Origin: Anaspis maculata
Lineage: Eukaryota; Arthropoda; Insecta; Coleoptera; Scraptiidae
Length of the DNA: 64,000 nt
Assembly (NCBI GenBank): GCA_949128115.1
Contig: OX421967.1
Location: 22,770,635-22,834,634 of the forward strand
Direction: 5' to 3'
Notes under the pieces: generated by a model
Told to the model about the DNA's origin: nothing
The model's database searches: none
The model's input: only the letters and a program-made list of their open reading frames with translations
Shown: piece by piece, positions 46,426 to 58,100 of the stretch
Layout of the letters: every line of letters starts with the position of its first letter
Numbering within the stretch: the first letter of the stretch is position 1
Translations under genes and position numbers: made by a program

Positions 46426-46750
46426 GCCTCTGTCACACGATCAATGAAATCATACTTGTCATAGAAAATCTAGGACGAAATCAATGATGAAAACAAGTAT
46501 ACTTGCAAGTATACTCGCAAGTATGCCAGAAAATTATGATGAAACGCATTCTATATCAAATCTTTGACTTAATCTTGATCCAGTCAGATTATACCTTCCA
46601 CCCTGCAGAGCAATGATGACCGTGTGGAAACTTTTATTCCAGATTTCTGGCATACTCGCAAGTATACTCGTTTTCATCCTCGTTTTCATCATTGATCTCG
46701 TCCCAGATTTTCAATGACAAGTATGATTTCAATGACCGTGTGACAGAGGC
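46426..46750. mobile_element. MITE with TTAA target duplication
   Basis: 325 bp, ends GCCTCTGTCACACGATCA and TGACCGTGTGACAGAGGC, flanked by TTAA on both sides (46422-46425, 46751-46754). TTAA is the target of piggyBac-type elements, though the ends are not the classic CCC start. The inner arm repeats AAGTATACTTGCAAGTATAC-like words. No coding capacity. Confidence 0.75.
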
Positions 46751-46997
46751 TTAAGTCTTATTTCGCAAAATATTTTTATAGGGTGCTTCATTGAAAATTT
46801 TTAAAATTGATATCGGAAAAGAGCAGACGTAGAGAACAAAATCTGTTTTGCCTTAGATCGTTACAGTTTTGATCGTGAAATCTGCCGTTAATTTGATGAA
46901 ACACTTTTTTTCCAATTTCCGAAATCAATAAAAATTTAATGAACAAAGCAAATTTTATTGAGACATTGACGAGCAATTTTCATGTCATATCATTCTA

Positions 46998-47797
46998 CAC
47001 CTTTTCCAGTTGTAGTTCAGAAAATATCAGTATTTCAGATATCGTCAATTGTAGTTCAGAAGACGTCAATTGCATTTCAGATTAGTAAAATGTAGTTCAG
47101 AAAGTATCAATTTTATTTCAGATTAGTCAAATGTATTTCAGAAAAAGTCAATTGTATTTCAAATTAATCGAGAAATTAATAAATTGAATTTGAGAAAGCG
47201 TCATTTGTATATCAGAAATGATCATTCGAATATCAAAAAGCGTGATTTGTATTTCAGAAGATGTCATTTGTAGTTCAGAGAATAATTTATATGTATAATT
47301 TATCAATCAATGCAGCTCCAAGATAATTGTAGCATTTGTCGTTCTTTAATGCTGCGGAAGCCGGTCGTGCGATTAACACCCCCGCAGGCATCTGTTACAC
47401 AAAAGATGTGCCGAATATCTGCAGTTCATCGTACAAGAAGATCAAGAGATCGAAGCTGTGGCTCTGCAAAGGTGCTCCAATTTGCAGGAGTCCGAATAAA
47501 ATTGATACTTTCTGAACTACATTTTACTAATCTGAGATGCAACTGATGTCTTCTGAACTACAATTGACATCTTCTGAAATCCAATTTACGCTTTCTGAAA
47601 TACAATTGACATAATCTGATGTACAGTTCAAGTTTTCTGAACTACATTTGATAAATCTGAAATACAATTGACGCCTTCTGAACTACAAGTGACTAATCCG
47701 AAATACAATTGACGCTTTCTGAACTACACTTGATTAATCTGAAATTCAATTGACGATATCTGAAATACAATTGATATTTTCTGAACTACAACTGGAA
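46998..47797. mobile_element. fold-back element with tandem arms, copy 2
   Basis: Ends CTACACCTTTTCCAGTTGTA and TACAACTGGAAAAGGTGTAG. The left arm is an array of units with ATTGTAGTTCAGA; the right arm has the inverse TCTGAACTACAATTGAC. A unique GC-richer core lies at about 47310-47510. Same family as 33474-34166. Confidence 0.75.
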
Positions 47798-48489
47798 AAG
47801 GTGTAGTGATCCGGTGGCCTCGTAACATCTCGTTAACCAGAAAGGCTCGATGTAGGTGAGCATTATCATCGACTTAATAGAAATACACCCGTAGTTTTCG
47901 GCTTATGGGACAACATAAGAGAGGATGCATAGATCGCTGTATCGCACTGCATTCATTCATTTGTTCTCTAAAATCACCAATTCTGTCCGGTCGGTTAAGG
48001 TGACCCCTGCCCATATAATACTGTAACACCGCCTCCGCCAAATGCCACCTGGGGTTCGACAGTTCGTGCAACAGATTTGATTATCAGTGAATTCTCATCC
48101 CAAGCTAGATTCCGGTACAGATGAAACGCCGGGTCACCCTTGAGGGAACCATACATGTTTAATGTTTGTTTCCAGTCGACTCTGATGATTATTGTGGGAT
48201 AATCTCACTTGAGGTTTTAGCTTCAATTTGAGCCTTGGATTTTGAAATTCGGGGAAAAATTAAAAAAATAATATCCCTTAAAACCAAGAAATTGTTTTTT
48301 GATGCCGCCCTGTGGATAAAAGATGTTAGGGAAATGAATCGAGCAACGAGTCGAAGTACGAGCTCATCTTTTATGCCTCCAATGTTTATTTCAAAAATTA
48401 CCAAAAGATTGGGCTAAGCAACGGCACAAACAGTAGATTCCAAACTGTCCGAAAAATTTTCTGTGTGTCGTATTCGATGTTTCGTAGTT
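47798..48489. other. intergenic, no gene seen
   Basis: No coding frame beyond about 70 codons and no splice-consistent exon. The 3' end of the WNK-like gene may lie here. Confidence 0.35.
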
Positions 48490-48860
48490 CATTTGACACG
48501 AAAAGTATTTTAATAACGTAAAAGTATTCACAAATACTTTTCTAAATAATAAATACCAAATACTTACATAAGTACATATTTAAATACTTCGGAAAGTAGG
48601 TATTTAAATAACGTGAAAGTATTTACAAATACTTTTCCAAATATTAAATACCAAATACTTACAAAAGTATTTAAATACCTACTTTGGAAAGTATTTAAAT
48701 AACGTAAAAGTATTTGGCTAAGTATTTGTAAATACTTTTACAAATAATAAATGCTAAATACTTTTCCGACAGCAGAAAAAGTATTTAAATACTCAGTATT
48801 CAAATACTTCTGAGTATTTATTATTTGAAAAGTATTTAAAAGTTCAAATACTACCCAGCT
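48490..48860. repeat. AAGTATTT / AAATACTT array
   Basis: Dozens of copies of AAGTATTT and its complement AAATACTT in both orientations, in longer units such as AGTATTTAAATAACGT. Self-complementary at many scales. Confidence 0.75.
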
Positions 48861-50407
48861 CTGTTTCTACGCAACTGCTATGATTATTTTTGAAATCAAA
48901 CTTCTATTCTCGCGCCTAGTTCACAACACACCACTAACGCAGAACCACACATAAGAGTGAAATTGGTTCATAGCATCAGTGGTTGCAACGAACGCCTGTA
49001 ACGATGTGCTGTAACGTTGTCTTGTCTGACCTTGGGGTGACCAGCGTCGTCCCAGGAAATGAAAGAATAAGCTGTTGCAGCGTTCGCCGCGTTCGGTTGT
49101 ATTTTTTACTAATCGCCGACACTGGACTGCTCTTCGTGTTGTCGTACTGTTGGCCCGACAAGAATGGCTCTCGACTTGGCTTGAATAGATTCGAGCGGAT
49201 GTGATTTATTATAGGGATAGGGAGGTATATTCAGGGCCAGGCCTAGCAGGCATGTAGTGCGTTCCGGCGCGCAGGCGAGTACGGCAGGCGGCAATATAAT
49301 AATTAAGTTGAATTTCGAAGGACTCTTTTCATTCCCGCATTTGGTGGGGCTCTCCACTGCCGGTGAGGGGGCGGAAATTTTTCGGTGGCACGCAGGCGGC
49401 AAATAGGCCAGGCCCGGCCCTGAGTATATTCTTCAACGGACGTTTACAATTCAAAAATAAGATCGAATGCCGCACACCAAATGTGGACACAACTTTTAGG
49501 TACGGTTGGGGCCAAAATAAAGTGGACGACAATGTCAACGAGTTGGCGGGCTGTCATGCGACGTTCAGGCCAGAATCCTGAGAAATCTGTCAACTGTCGT
49601 CCACTTTAAAAAGGCCGCAATAGTACCTATGTACGTACCTATTAAGCAGAAAAGCAGGGGTGGATGATTAAAGCCCAGAGGGGAAAAAGAATTTTCGACA
49701 ATTGAGGCTGAAACAGTTGCTCAATGTTCTAGATGTCTGCTGATTGTATAGCGATGATATCATACTGGTTTGATAATCAAGTTTTTATGTTTGGAAATTG
49801 ATTTTTGACATTATTCTTCGTTAATTTTTTGAATGGTTTGATTTCACCTCAATTAAATGTGACATTCTAAATATAAGTACGGTGGCGAGCACATAACTGG
49901 AAATACTCATATCAATTCTGTCAATATTTCAATTTAACCTACGGCCTTATTTTGATTGGAGAAGATAATATCGTACGAACTCTAGAACCACGTAGTTACC
50001 TTAAATCACATTCACGAGGTACTTACCTACATACCTATGTAAATACCTATGTATTTTATATTTTTTCAATTAAAATCAATACCGGATCGAGTTTTCCAAA
50101 CGACATTTTTATACTTTGTGGAGATTATTAGATTGCCATGCTGTGCCTGCCAGAGCACAGTTTCCACCGTGCTGTAATATAACCGGGAAAATCGTACAGT
50201 AAAAAAATCCGTCACGATGTCACATTCGCATAATTATTTGTGGAGAATATTATTGATGAAAATAGATATTTATTGTATTAGGGGTAGAGTGAGATTTCAT
50301 GTGACGGAGAATGGGAGTTTAAGCGCCGAGCGCAGCGAGAAAAGAAATAAAAGAAGTCTAATCGTGAAAAAATCATGTCGAAAGTACTCTGCCCTTTGAG
50401 TGACTAA

Positions 50408-50438
<31 letters not shown>

Positions 50439-52147
50439 AATAAGATTGATAATAAGAAAAACAAGATGATACAAACCGTGAGGGAGCGGAGCGGGAGTAC
50501 GAAAAGAACACCTCTTCGAACGTTGTTTGCTAATTGATTCATATCTATAGAAGTTTCACTTCTTCCGAGGGTGACTATGGTCACGCACTCACGTTTTTCT
50601 ATAAACATATAAGCCCATTGCTCAAGCACATGGAACGAATTAGGTCGTACGACTGACGCCAAACCCAGTGTTCATCAATGACATATTATGTTCATTCTTC
50701 ACAAGATCCTCCAGGTCCACTGGGGAGAGAGGGGTAACAAATACAAACCCCAGCAGGGTCTTGTTGTAACTGTAGGAAGATGATTTCCCATAATCATGCC
50801 ATCACTTGACGAGCCTTCGTTTTCTGTACAGACTGGAACTACGAGCTTACGCCATTTTTCACCAGAATTGAGTGTATAACACCGTCGTTTAGATGAGTTT
50901 CCAATTTTTCTTTTTTCTCCTACAACACTTTCTTATGATGAATCAACTCAATTCTTTCACGTTTTTAATTTTTTTTAAGTGAAACTTTTTACTGATCACA
51001 CAGACAATTCCCTTCATGGGATGTAACATGTGCGGTTTGCTGTAACGTTTTCGTGGCCTTGGGGTGACCAGTGCCGTCCCATGGAATGGCAGAACGGAAC
51101 GTGTTGTGACGCTTGCTTTTAGGTACGGCGACGCCCATTGGCTTTTCTGAACAAGCCTCCTCAGAATAGCCAATAAGCGATGCAGCGCTTACGACTAAAC
51201 GCACCTCAAGTGAGTCTTCATGTGACGGAGTGTGGAAGTTTAAGCGCTGAGCGCAGCGAGAAAAGAAACAAAGGGACTAATCGCAAACAAATCGTGTCGC
51301 AAGTATATTTATCATTAGAAATGACTCGCAATCTAAAACAAAACAAGAAGATACAAACCGTTAGGGAGCGGAGCGAGTTGCTGGTCGAAGCTCGTGAGAC
51401 CATTATCACGTATTATACCTTCTACATCCCAGCCTACTACCCTATTCAGCGCATTGTTTTGCATTTGGCATTTCTCAATTATTGTTTTTCGAAATTTGAC
51501 CATTTTACATGACCACCCCCTTTAGTGGTGGGCTATCTTATTTTTACATTTTTCAAGTTTTCTTCGCGCATTTTGAGTTTTCAAAATAGGGCCATGGGGA
51601 GCACGCATGACTTTCAGCTGTCAAACCTAGGGCACACAGAGCCTATTATGGTGGGGAAAATAAGAAATCCTTGCTAGACTGGTGGCGTGGAAAAAATGCT
51701 GAAGTGTTTGCATCACACTAACGTGCTTATTGGGCATCTAGGGTGTACAAATGACGTTAACACTACTGCCAACCTGAGTCCAACACTCCAACAACAGCTT
51801 CACTTTATTCTCGTTATTTACGCGACGCTACTTGTCTCGCACATGCCCCATAGGTAGGTAGGTATATTATCACTACAGAGTAAAATTAAGCAAATCAAAT
51901 CTGCTCAATTCATTATATTAATAATAATTAACTTGAAGTATCGTTATATAATATGTACAATATAAACAAATAATAATATACAGCCTTCATTCTCACTTAT
52001 ATCCAACTATTTTTTTTTTCTGAAACGCCGATTTCACATATCTTCACTCTTCAATGTTTTTATTCTCTGAAAACCACATATAACATTAGCCCCCGTGAAA
52101 CTCGAAGCATCCCCCCTCAGCATCCGGGGGGAGACAAGAAGACTCAC
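48861..52147. other. intergenic or intronic repeats
   Basis: Contains two pairs of direct repeats. About 48990-49090 and 51020-51120 share GCTGTAACGTT and CCTTGGGGTGACCAG. About 50296-50345 and 51217-51270 share CATGTGACGGAG and GAGCGCAGCGAGAAAAGAAA. A GC-richer patch at 49215-49440 and an AAT microsatellite are also present. The missing WNK-like 3' exons probably lie here. Confidence 0.4.
50406..50443. repeat. (AAT)n microsatellite
   Basis: Mostly uninterrupted AAT triplets on the plus strand. Confidence 0.85.
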
Positions 52148-52171
52148 CTTGAATTTGCTTACGATGGAACT
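52148..52171 (-). CDS. WNK-like gene 24-nt microexon
   Basis: Acceptor TTGCAG, donor GTGAGT. It completes an E and encodes FHRKQIQ, then leaves one base for the next exon. It follows in phase from 52270 and continues the coil. The next exon was not found. Confidence 0.6.
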
Positions 52172-55100
52172 CTGCAACAACAACAAAACAGAAAAACAAA
52201 ACAATAATTAGTCAAATTTCCAATGCTCTCAACACAAGTCCTTCATCCTGTCTTTAATCTCATAATTACCCATAAACTCCAATTGTTGCTTGCGATGCGC
52301 CTCCATCAAAGCGTTCAGTTCAGACTTTTGTCGGTTCAGCATCTCCTCAAACGTTTCCTTCTGCGGAGAGAAAGAAAAATCAAAGCATTAGAAACATTTG
52401 TTGTGCCGTGTATTTGAAAGTTTGTGTGTGTGTGTGTGTATTGCAAACTGTGTCTAAAATCAAAAAACAAAAAGCTCCAAACACAGTTTACAAGTCTACG
52501 GCATTCGCGATCTTTCTTTACAGTCAAGTTGTTGAAGACCGTGCGGCATAATTATTTACGTGGCATAATTTCACCACAAGATCATAGACACTGAACTATA
52601 AGTAAACTGCAAAAAGAAAACGATCGTGAATGTATCATGTATAAAAGAATGGCTGCTCTCACTGGTCGTGCGTGCTGGCGAATCAGTGACAACTGTACCA
52701 TTCATAGGCCCTCCACGGCAAAAAATGAGTCGGTCTTAAAAATGCAGCATTTTTGGCGTACTATTTTGATGGAAATCTCATGAAAATATTCCTTCACCCG
52801 GAACTGACAGTATGAGTATCCGTTACCCGAAACTAACAGGTACTGGATACTTTTAAGACGTCTTTGACCGCAGGAAAGTAGACTTTATTGCCTAGGACAG
52901 TAAAGTATTTCAGGACTCAACTGGGCTCATAATATAGTATAATAGTGTGGCTCTACATCCCATTGAGGGACTTGGCCCACAAAGCGGAAGGTTAGAGCTT
53001 CCGTTCTTTGTAACCGCTACCCAGTTGTCGCAGACCCCTGGAGACCCAAGGTGATGGGATAAGCATCACGCCTTAGACAGCCGCCTTATTACCCCTTGTT
53101 CACACAGAACGCAGGTACCCAATTATTTATAACGACTGGGTTGGTCGCTTGCCGGGGAAAGGTTAACGACAGCAGTGAATTTTTCATCACTGCTGCCGCG
53201 TGGATTCGAACTCACTACCTTTAGGTTCGCAGCCCAGCGCTCCAACCGCTGAGCTACCACCGGCTCCCAACTGGGCCCTTACCTTGAAAATATTCAGGTA
53301 ATGTCGACATGACGTTGCCCAGTTTCATTCCATTAACTTTTTACACAGGAGTGAGTTTTTGACCGAGTGTCTTCACAAGACTCGTAGCCTTCCAGATTCA
53401 CTACCGCTCGTCTTGGAACATGCCTAGTCGTCCTGAAAAGATTCACTTTCCTGCCTAGTGATATAATCTACCAGTCTTACAGTCTGCTTGTTTGTGGTCG
53501 TAACGCATGAAAGAAAATAGTGACGTCACCTTGTGCTACAAGAGATTTCAACGCAACTCAACTACTTCCATGAGGTTTTTAATCAGAAATCATCAGAACA
53601 TTCAAAAAACATCATTTTTTGCGATAGTGTACCTTCCACCAATTACCAAGTTAGTGTGAGTAAACAACAGATCAGGCAGAACAAAACAACATGCATTACA
53701 ACAGGTAAAGCGCGCTGCTGAAATAGAAAATAAAAACGGAACAGGAGCGGAAAATATGAAATACCAGCTTAATCATTACTACTAAGACAAACTCTAGAAG
53801 GCGCCCGCAACCACTTTCAGTATTTTGTCTTTGGTCAATTTTTTGTGGAATCTTACCGTCGACTGGATGAAATACGTTTCCAAGTACTGGTGGATTGGCA
53901 CCACTGCGTGGCACATTTGATTGCCGCAACAGCACTTGACAAGGACTTCCGGTTTGTGCGAATGGCAATGGGCAGTTTGGGGTTGGTAAAAGGCGGTGGG
54001 GGTGGTGATGGCGTGATCGAAAGTGAAATGTCGCGTGGCGGGGATCGAGTTGGTCTTGGTCGGACTGGTGGAATGCACGGTGTGGTAGTTCGAACCGCAG
54101 CCGAAGCTGTCCGAACTGAAACTCTGCGTGAGATAACCGAAATTGCCCGACGAGCTGCGGTCCTCGTCGTAATACTCAGTCTTGGCGGGCGGCGAGCTCA
54201 GGTTGTGCATGGAATGATGCTTCTTGGTCTTCCAGTTCTTGCGGGCTAGCTCGCGCGGCGACGGAGCGTGCTCGAACATTTTGTGCTTGCCCTTCTTGCG
54301 CTGTTTGACCTTTTTGGGCGGGTGGTGGGATTTGAGGGCCAGATCGCTGTTGCGTCTCCAGAGAATCTTACGGTACGGGGTGATATTCGAATCGGGCGTG
54401 TTATCGTACAGGGATTTGTCGTGTAAATCTGGACAGCTGACGTTCATGTCGCTGACATTGAGTATCGTTATCTCGTCGCAATGACTTCGCGCCGTTTCGT
54501 CGTCGTCGACGCCGAAATCGGGCATGCTCGTCACGCCTATCATCGCCTCTTCCGGCGGATGCACTACGATCCTCGGGTACTGTCGGAACGTTTTCGACAA
54601 CCTCCGCCCGGATAATCTCTGCCGCGAACCGGCATGAATTGGCAGAATACTCTCGATTTCTTTTTTCAAATCGACATAGCTCAACGACTTCTGAAGCACG
54701 CGCGGATTATGAACACAGCGTTCCGGAGAGGAATCGTTAGTGGCGGGGGAAATGGTATTGTAAGGGCTTGTGGTGGTTGGTGATGGTGCAGTGGTGCCAA
54801 CTGTGGTAGTAACGGTGCAGCCAACAGCCGCATGCAACTGCTACAATATAAAAAAAAAACACTAACTAAAACAGAACAAAAAACAAAAATAGAGAGAAGT
54901 ACCGCCCGCGTTGTGTTGGTGTGTTGTGTGGTGATGGGGAATGGTGTTTAGTATTGAAAAAAAAAATGAGACACTTTGTTACCAAATAAAAACAAACGAA
55001 AACGAATCTTAAGCATGGAAAACTAGGTATTAAAATCAAAGTTAATAACTAGCATATCAGTCTAGATATAAAAAAAAACTGAAACATTATTACAGATCTG

Positions 55101-58100
55101 AGACATTATTGTGTGGTGTTGACATTCACAAATCACATTAATAAAAAAAGAAAACAAAAAAAAGAATTCCAAATCGGAAAAAGCACAACACCTAATTAGT
55201 AAAAAATGCGGCAAACGAGTTAATGGGTTGGTTAGTGACTTTACCTTGACTTCGGAAGTTTCTGGAGTGAAATCTGAAACGAAAAGTAAATGTTATTTTA
55301 AGTTCCTCTACGCCGTCTACCTGTACGCTCTGGTCTACCAACAGAAATAGTAATCACGAGAACAGTGCACGCTGCAAGATAAGGTAGTCTGTCACTGCCA
55401 CAGAGCCACCACATAAATAAACTAGAGTAGTTGACAAAAACGCGTCCAAACCAGATTTGGGCTGCCAGCCCACCGTGATGTATTGCCAGCAAAATTATTG
55501 TTACTCATCTGTAGGTACAGGTGTTCACGATAAAATTCACCCCCCCTCTAGGAGGTTCCCCTTTGAGATATTTTGGAAAACTAAAAACTTTTTCCCAACA
55601 ATTTTTCCCAGGGATCTTGAATCAATCGTCTAAAAGTTTCTAATTGGTACCGTATACAGGGTGTGATATGTAACTTTTTTATTTTAAATGCAACACCCTA
55701 TATTTTATTCCATGATTTGGTAGAACCTTTTTTTCTGATTACAAATATATATGACACTTATGATTTATTTTGACAAGAAATTTGTCAAAAAAATAATGAA
55801 ATAGGTAGTCAAATAATTTTGTTTCGCGGCAAGATGGCTTCGGTTTCTACAGTTCCCTGAAAAAAAAGTTATTCTCGCAGCATTTTGTCTGCAGAATTCA
55901 ACTCTGCATGGATAAATGGTCTAATTCGTCTCTAATACAGGGTGTCACGTAATTTTTAATTTTCAACTCATTTGACTACCTATTTTATTATTTTTTTGAC
56001 AGCTTCCTTGTCAAAACAAATCATAAATGTTATACATCTTTGTAATCAGAAAGAAAGGCTTCATCGAATGACGTAATAAAATATAGGGTGTCGTATTTGA
56101 AATAAAAAAGTTACATGTCACACCCTGTATACGGTACCAATTGAAAACTTTCAGACGATTGATTCAAAATCCCTGGGAAAAATCGTTGGGAAAAAGTTTT
56201 TGGTTTTCCAAAATATCTCAAAGAGGAACCTCCTAGAGGGGGGGGTGAATTTTATCGTGAACACCCGGTACAGGTGATTCACCGAGATCCCCCCCCCTGT
56301 TAGAATTGTTCCCGTTGGAATAAATTGGTGGGAAAAGAAATTTTCCTCAACCATTTTTCCCGTAGAATTCAAATTTGGACACCAAATTTTATTGACATTT
56401 TGTATTTGAATATTGGAAATTATGCGGCTTTTTCTTCTCAATCCAGATATGTTATTTGATTTATGAATAATATCATACACAGGGTGTTCACTTCTACACT
56501 TCTCACCCCAGATTTCTCCCCGCCAATTTTTTTTCAAGAAAAACACCTGAACAGGTCGAATTTTTATCGATGAGAATTCGGCAATACCTGTTCTAGATGT
56601 CTCCCTCAAAATAAAAATCGACCTGTTCGGCGTTTTTCTTGGAAAAATTTTGGTGAAGGAAAGAAGGGGAATGAGATATCTGAGGTAGGAGTGTGAAAAT
56701 GAGCACCTGTACATGATCTTATTTAAAAATCATATTATATATCTGGACTCAGAAGGAAAATATTTACAATATTTAGATACAATATGACAAAAAATGTGGA
56801 AGTTTTTTTGAAACACCTATACTATAAGATGGGTTGACATTTGCGTTGTTTACATTAAACCGGAAGAAATGACGCCGTATTTCCATCCAAAATTAAAAAA
56901 ATAGGCAATCGAAGCGCTGAAAAAGTTTGCAGATGGAAAGGTGAACCGTTTCTGGTGGTACAGCCGAAAGTTTGCGGCAGATCATCCTGGGTTTCTCATC
57001 AAACAACTCGCGTCAAAAAAGGTGTACACTCGCCAAGGAATTTGCTTCTGAAGAACGAAAGAGGCCACTTTTTTTGCAAATGTGAACTGCTAAAATCTGG
57101 CCCCAGTGTAAATTTATCGTGAGTACCTCTTATATCCATTTCGCTTCCTTAGTTCCCCTGTGTTGATCAAATTACTCCTCCAATACCAGAGCCGGCCTGG
57201 AAATTTTGATCCATATCTCGTTTAATTTGAAGGGGACCTTGTGTTTGAGTTGCCTGGCAAACGGCCAAGGGTCTACTGGACCACTACGGTCACATTTCGT
57301 ACCCTGACAGGGTCATTGACATTCCAAAAGCACTGTTCAAATGCCGAGGTGTTGTGTGTGTTGCTTTTCGAAATCGAGAGCGTCGTCAACTGACGTTCCT
57401 GTCAGATGGGCCGGCCCGTGCTTCGATTTTTCAACATTTTTCGGCAAAATTTCAAGAAAAGCTCCGCCAAATGGCCCGCACCGGACGACACTAGGTTCCC
57501 GAAACTCCCCGGTCGGCATTTCACATCAAATTTCTCGAAATTCTCCCCGAAAAACCGAATTTTCGCAGCGAAAAGCTGCCAAGAGGTCTGGAACGAATTA
57601 TTCAAACGTCAGTTCCCTGGAAAAAATTGGAATGAATTATGAATTTTCGAAAATTCCCCTCAAGTTCAGCAGAAATTTTGGGAATTTCCCATCGTCAACT
57701 GGCACTGCGGTTCGTTTGCGATTTTTTTTTTAAATACCCCGCCGAAGTTCGACGTCTGGCTTTCACAAATTTCGACCAGCCGTCGTTTGGTTTCCACACC
57801 GATTACATACCGCGCGGGCCATAAAAAACCGTGCTGTGAATTTTTCCTTCTAAAATTTTTATTCCTCCACCGATTTTATCGAACTTTTTAGCATTGGATA
57901 GCCAATTGAATAGGCTATCATTTCTATATTTCAAAATGGCCGACATACCAAAATTCAATATGGCAGAGACAACTGAAAATAGGCCTTCTTTTGTTCCCGT
58001 TGCTTTTTATTGAAAGTTACCAGAAAGTCAAAACCAATAATGTATTATGAAGGAATAGACCTTTCTTGTCAATTCAAGACCGCAACCGATGAGATCGGGT

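Larger units (their letters stand above)
52361..53856 (-). other. WNK-like gene intron with a SINE
   Basis: About 1.5 kb. Holds a TG microsatellite (52422-52439) and the SINE at 52927-53267. Confidence 0.6.

Noticed and set aside
50297..50662. 121-codon minus-strand frame with a Leu run
   Set aside because: The Leu run is the AAT microsatellite read in frame; no conserved region.
53845..54484. Plus-strand frames opposite the large WNK-like exon
   Set aside because: The minus strand joins in phase to its neighbours on both sides; the plus frames show no domain.
57341..57733. Frame starting MPRCCVCC, considered as a THAP zinc finger
   Set aside because: The later Trp, Pro, Cys and His positions of a THAP domain are missing.
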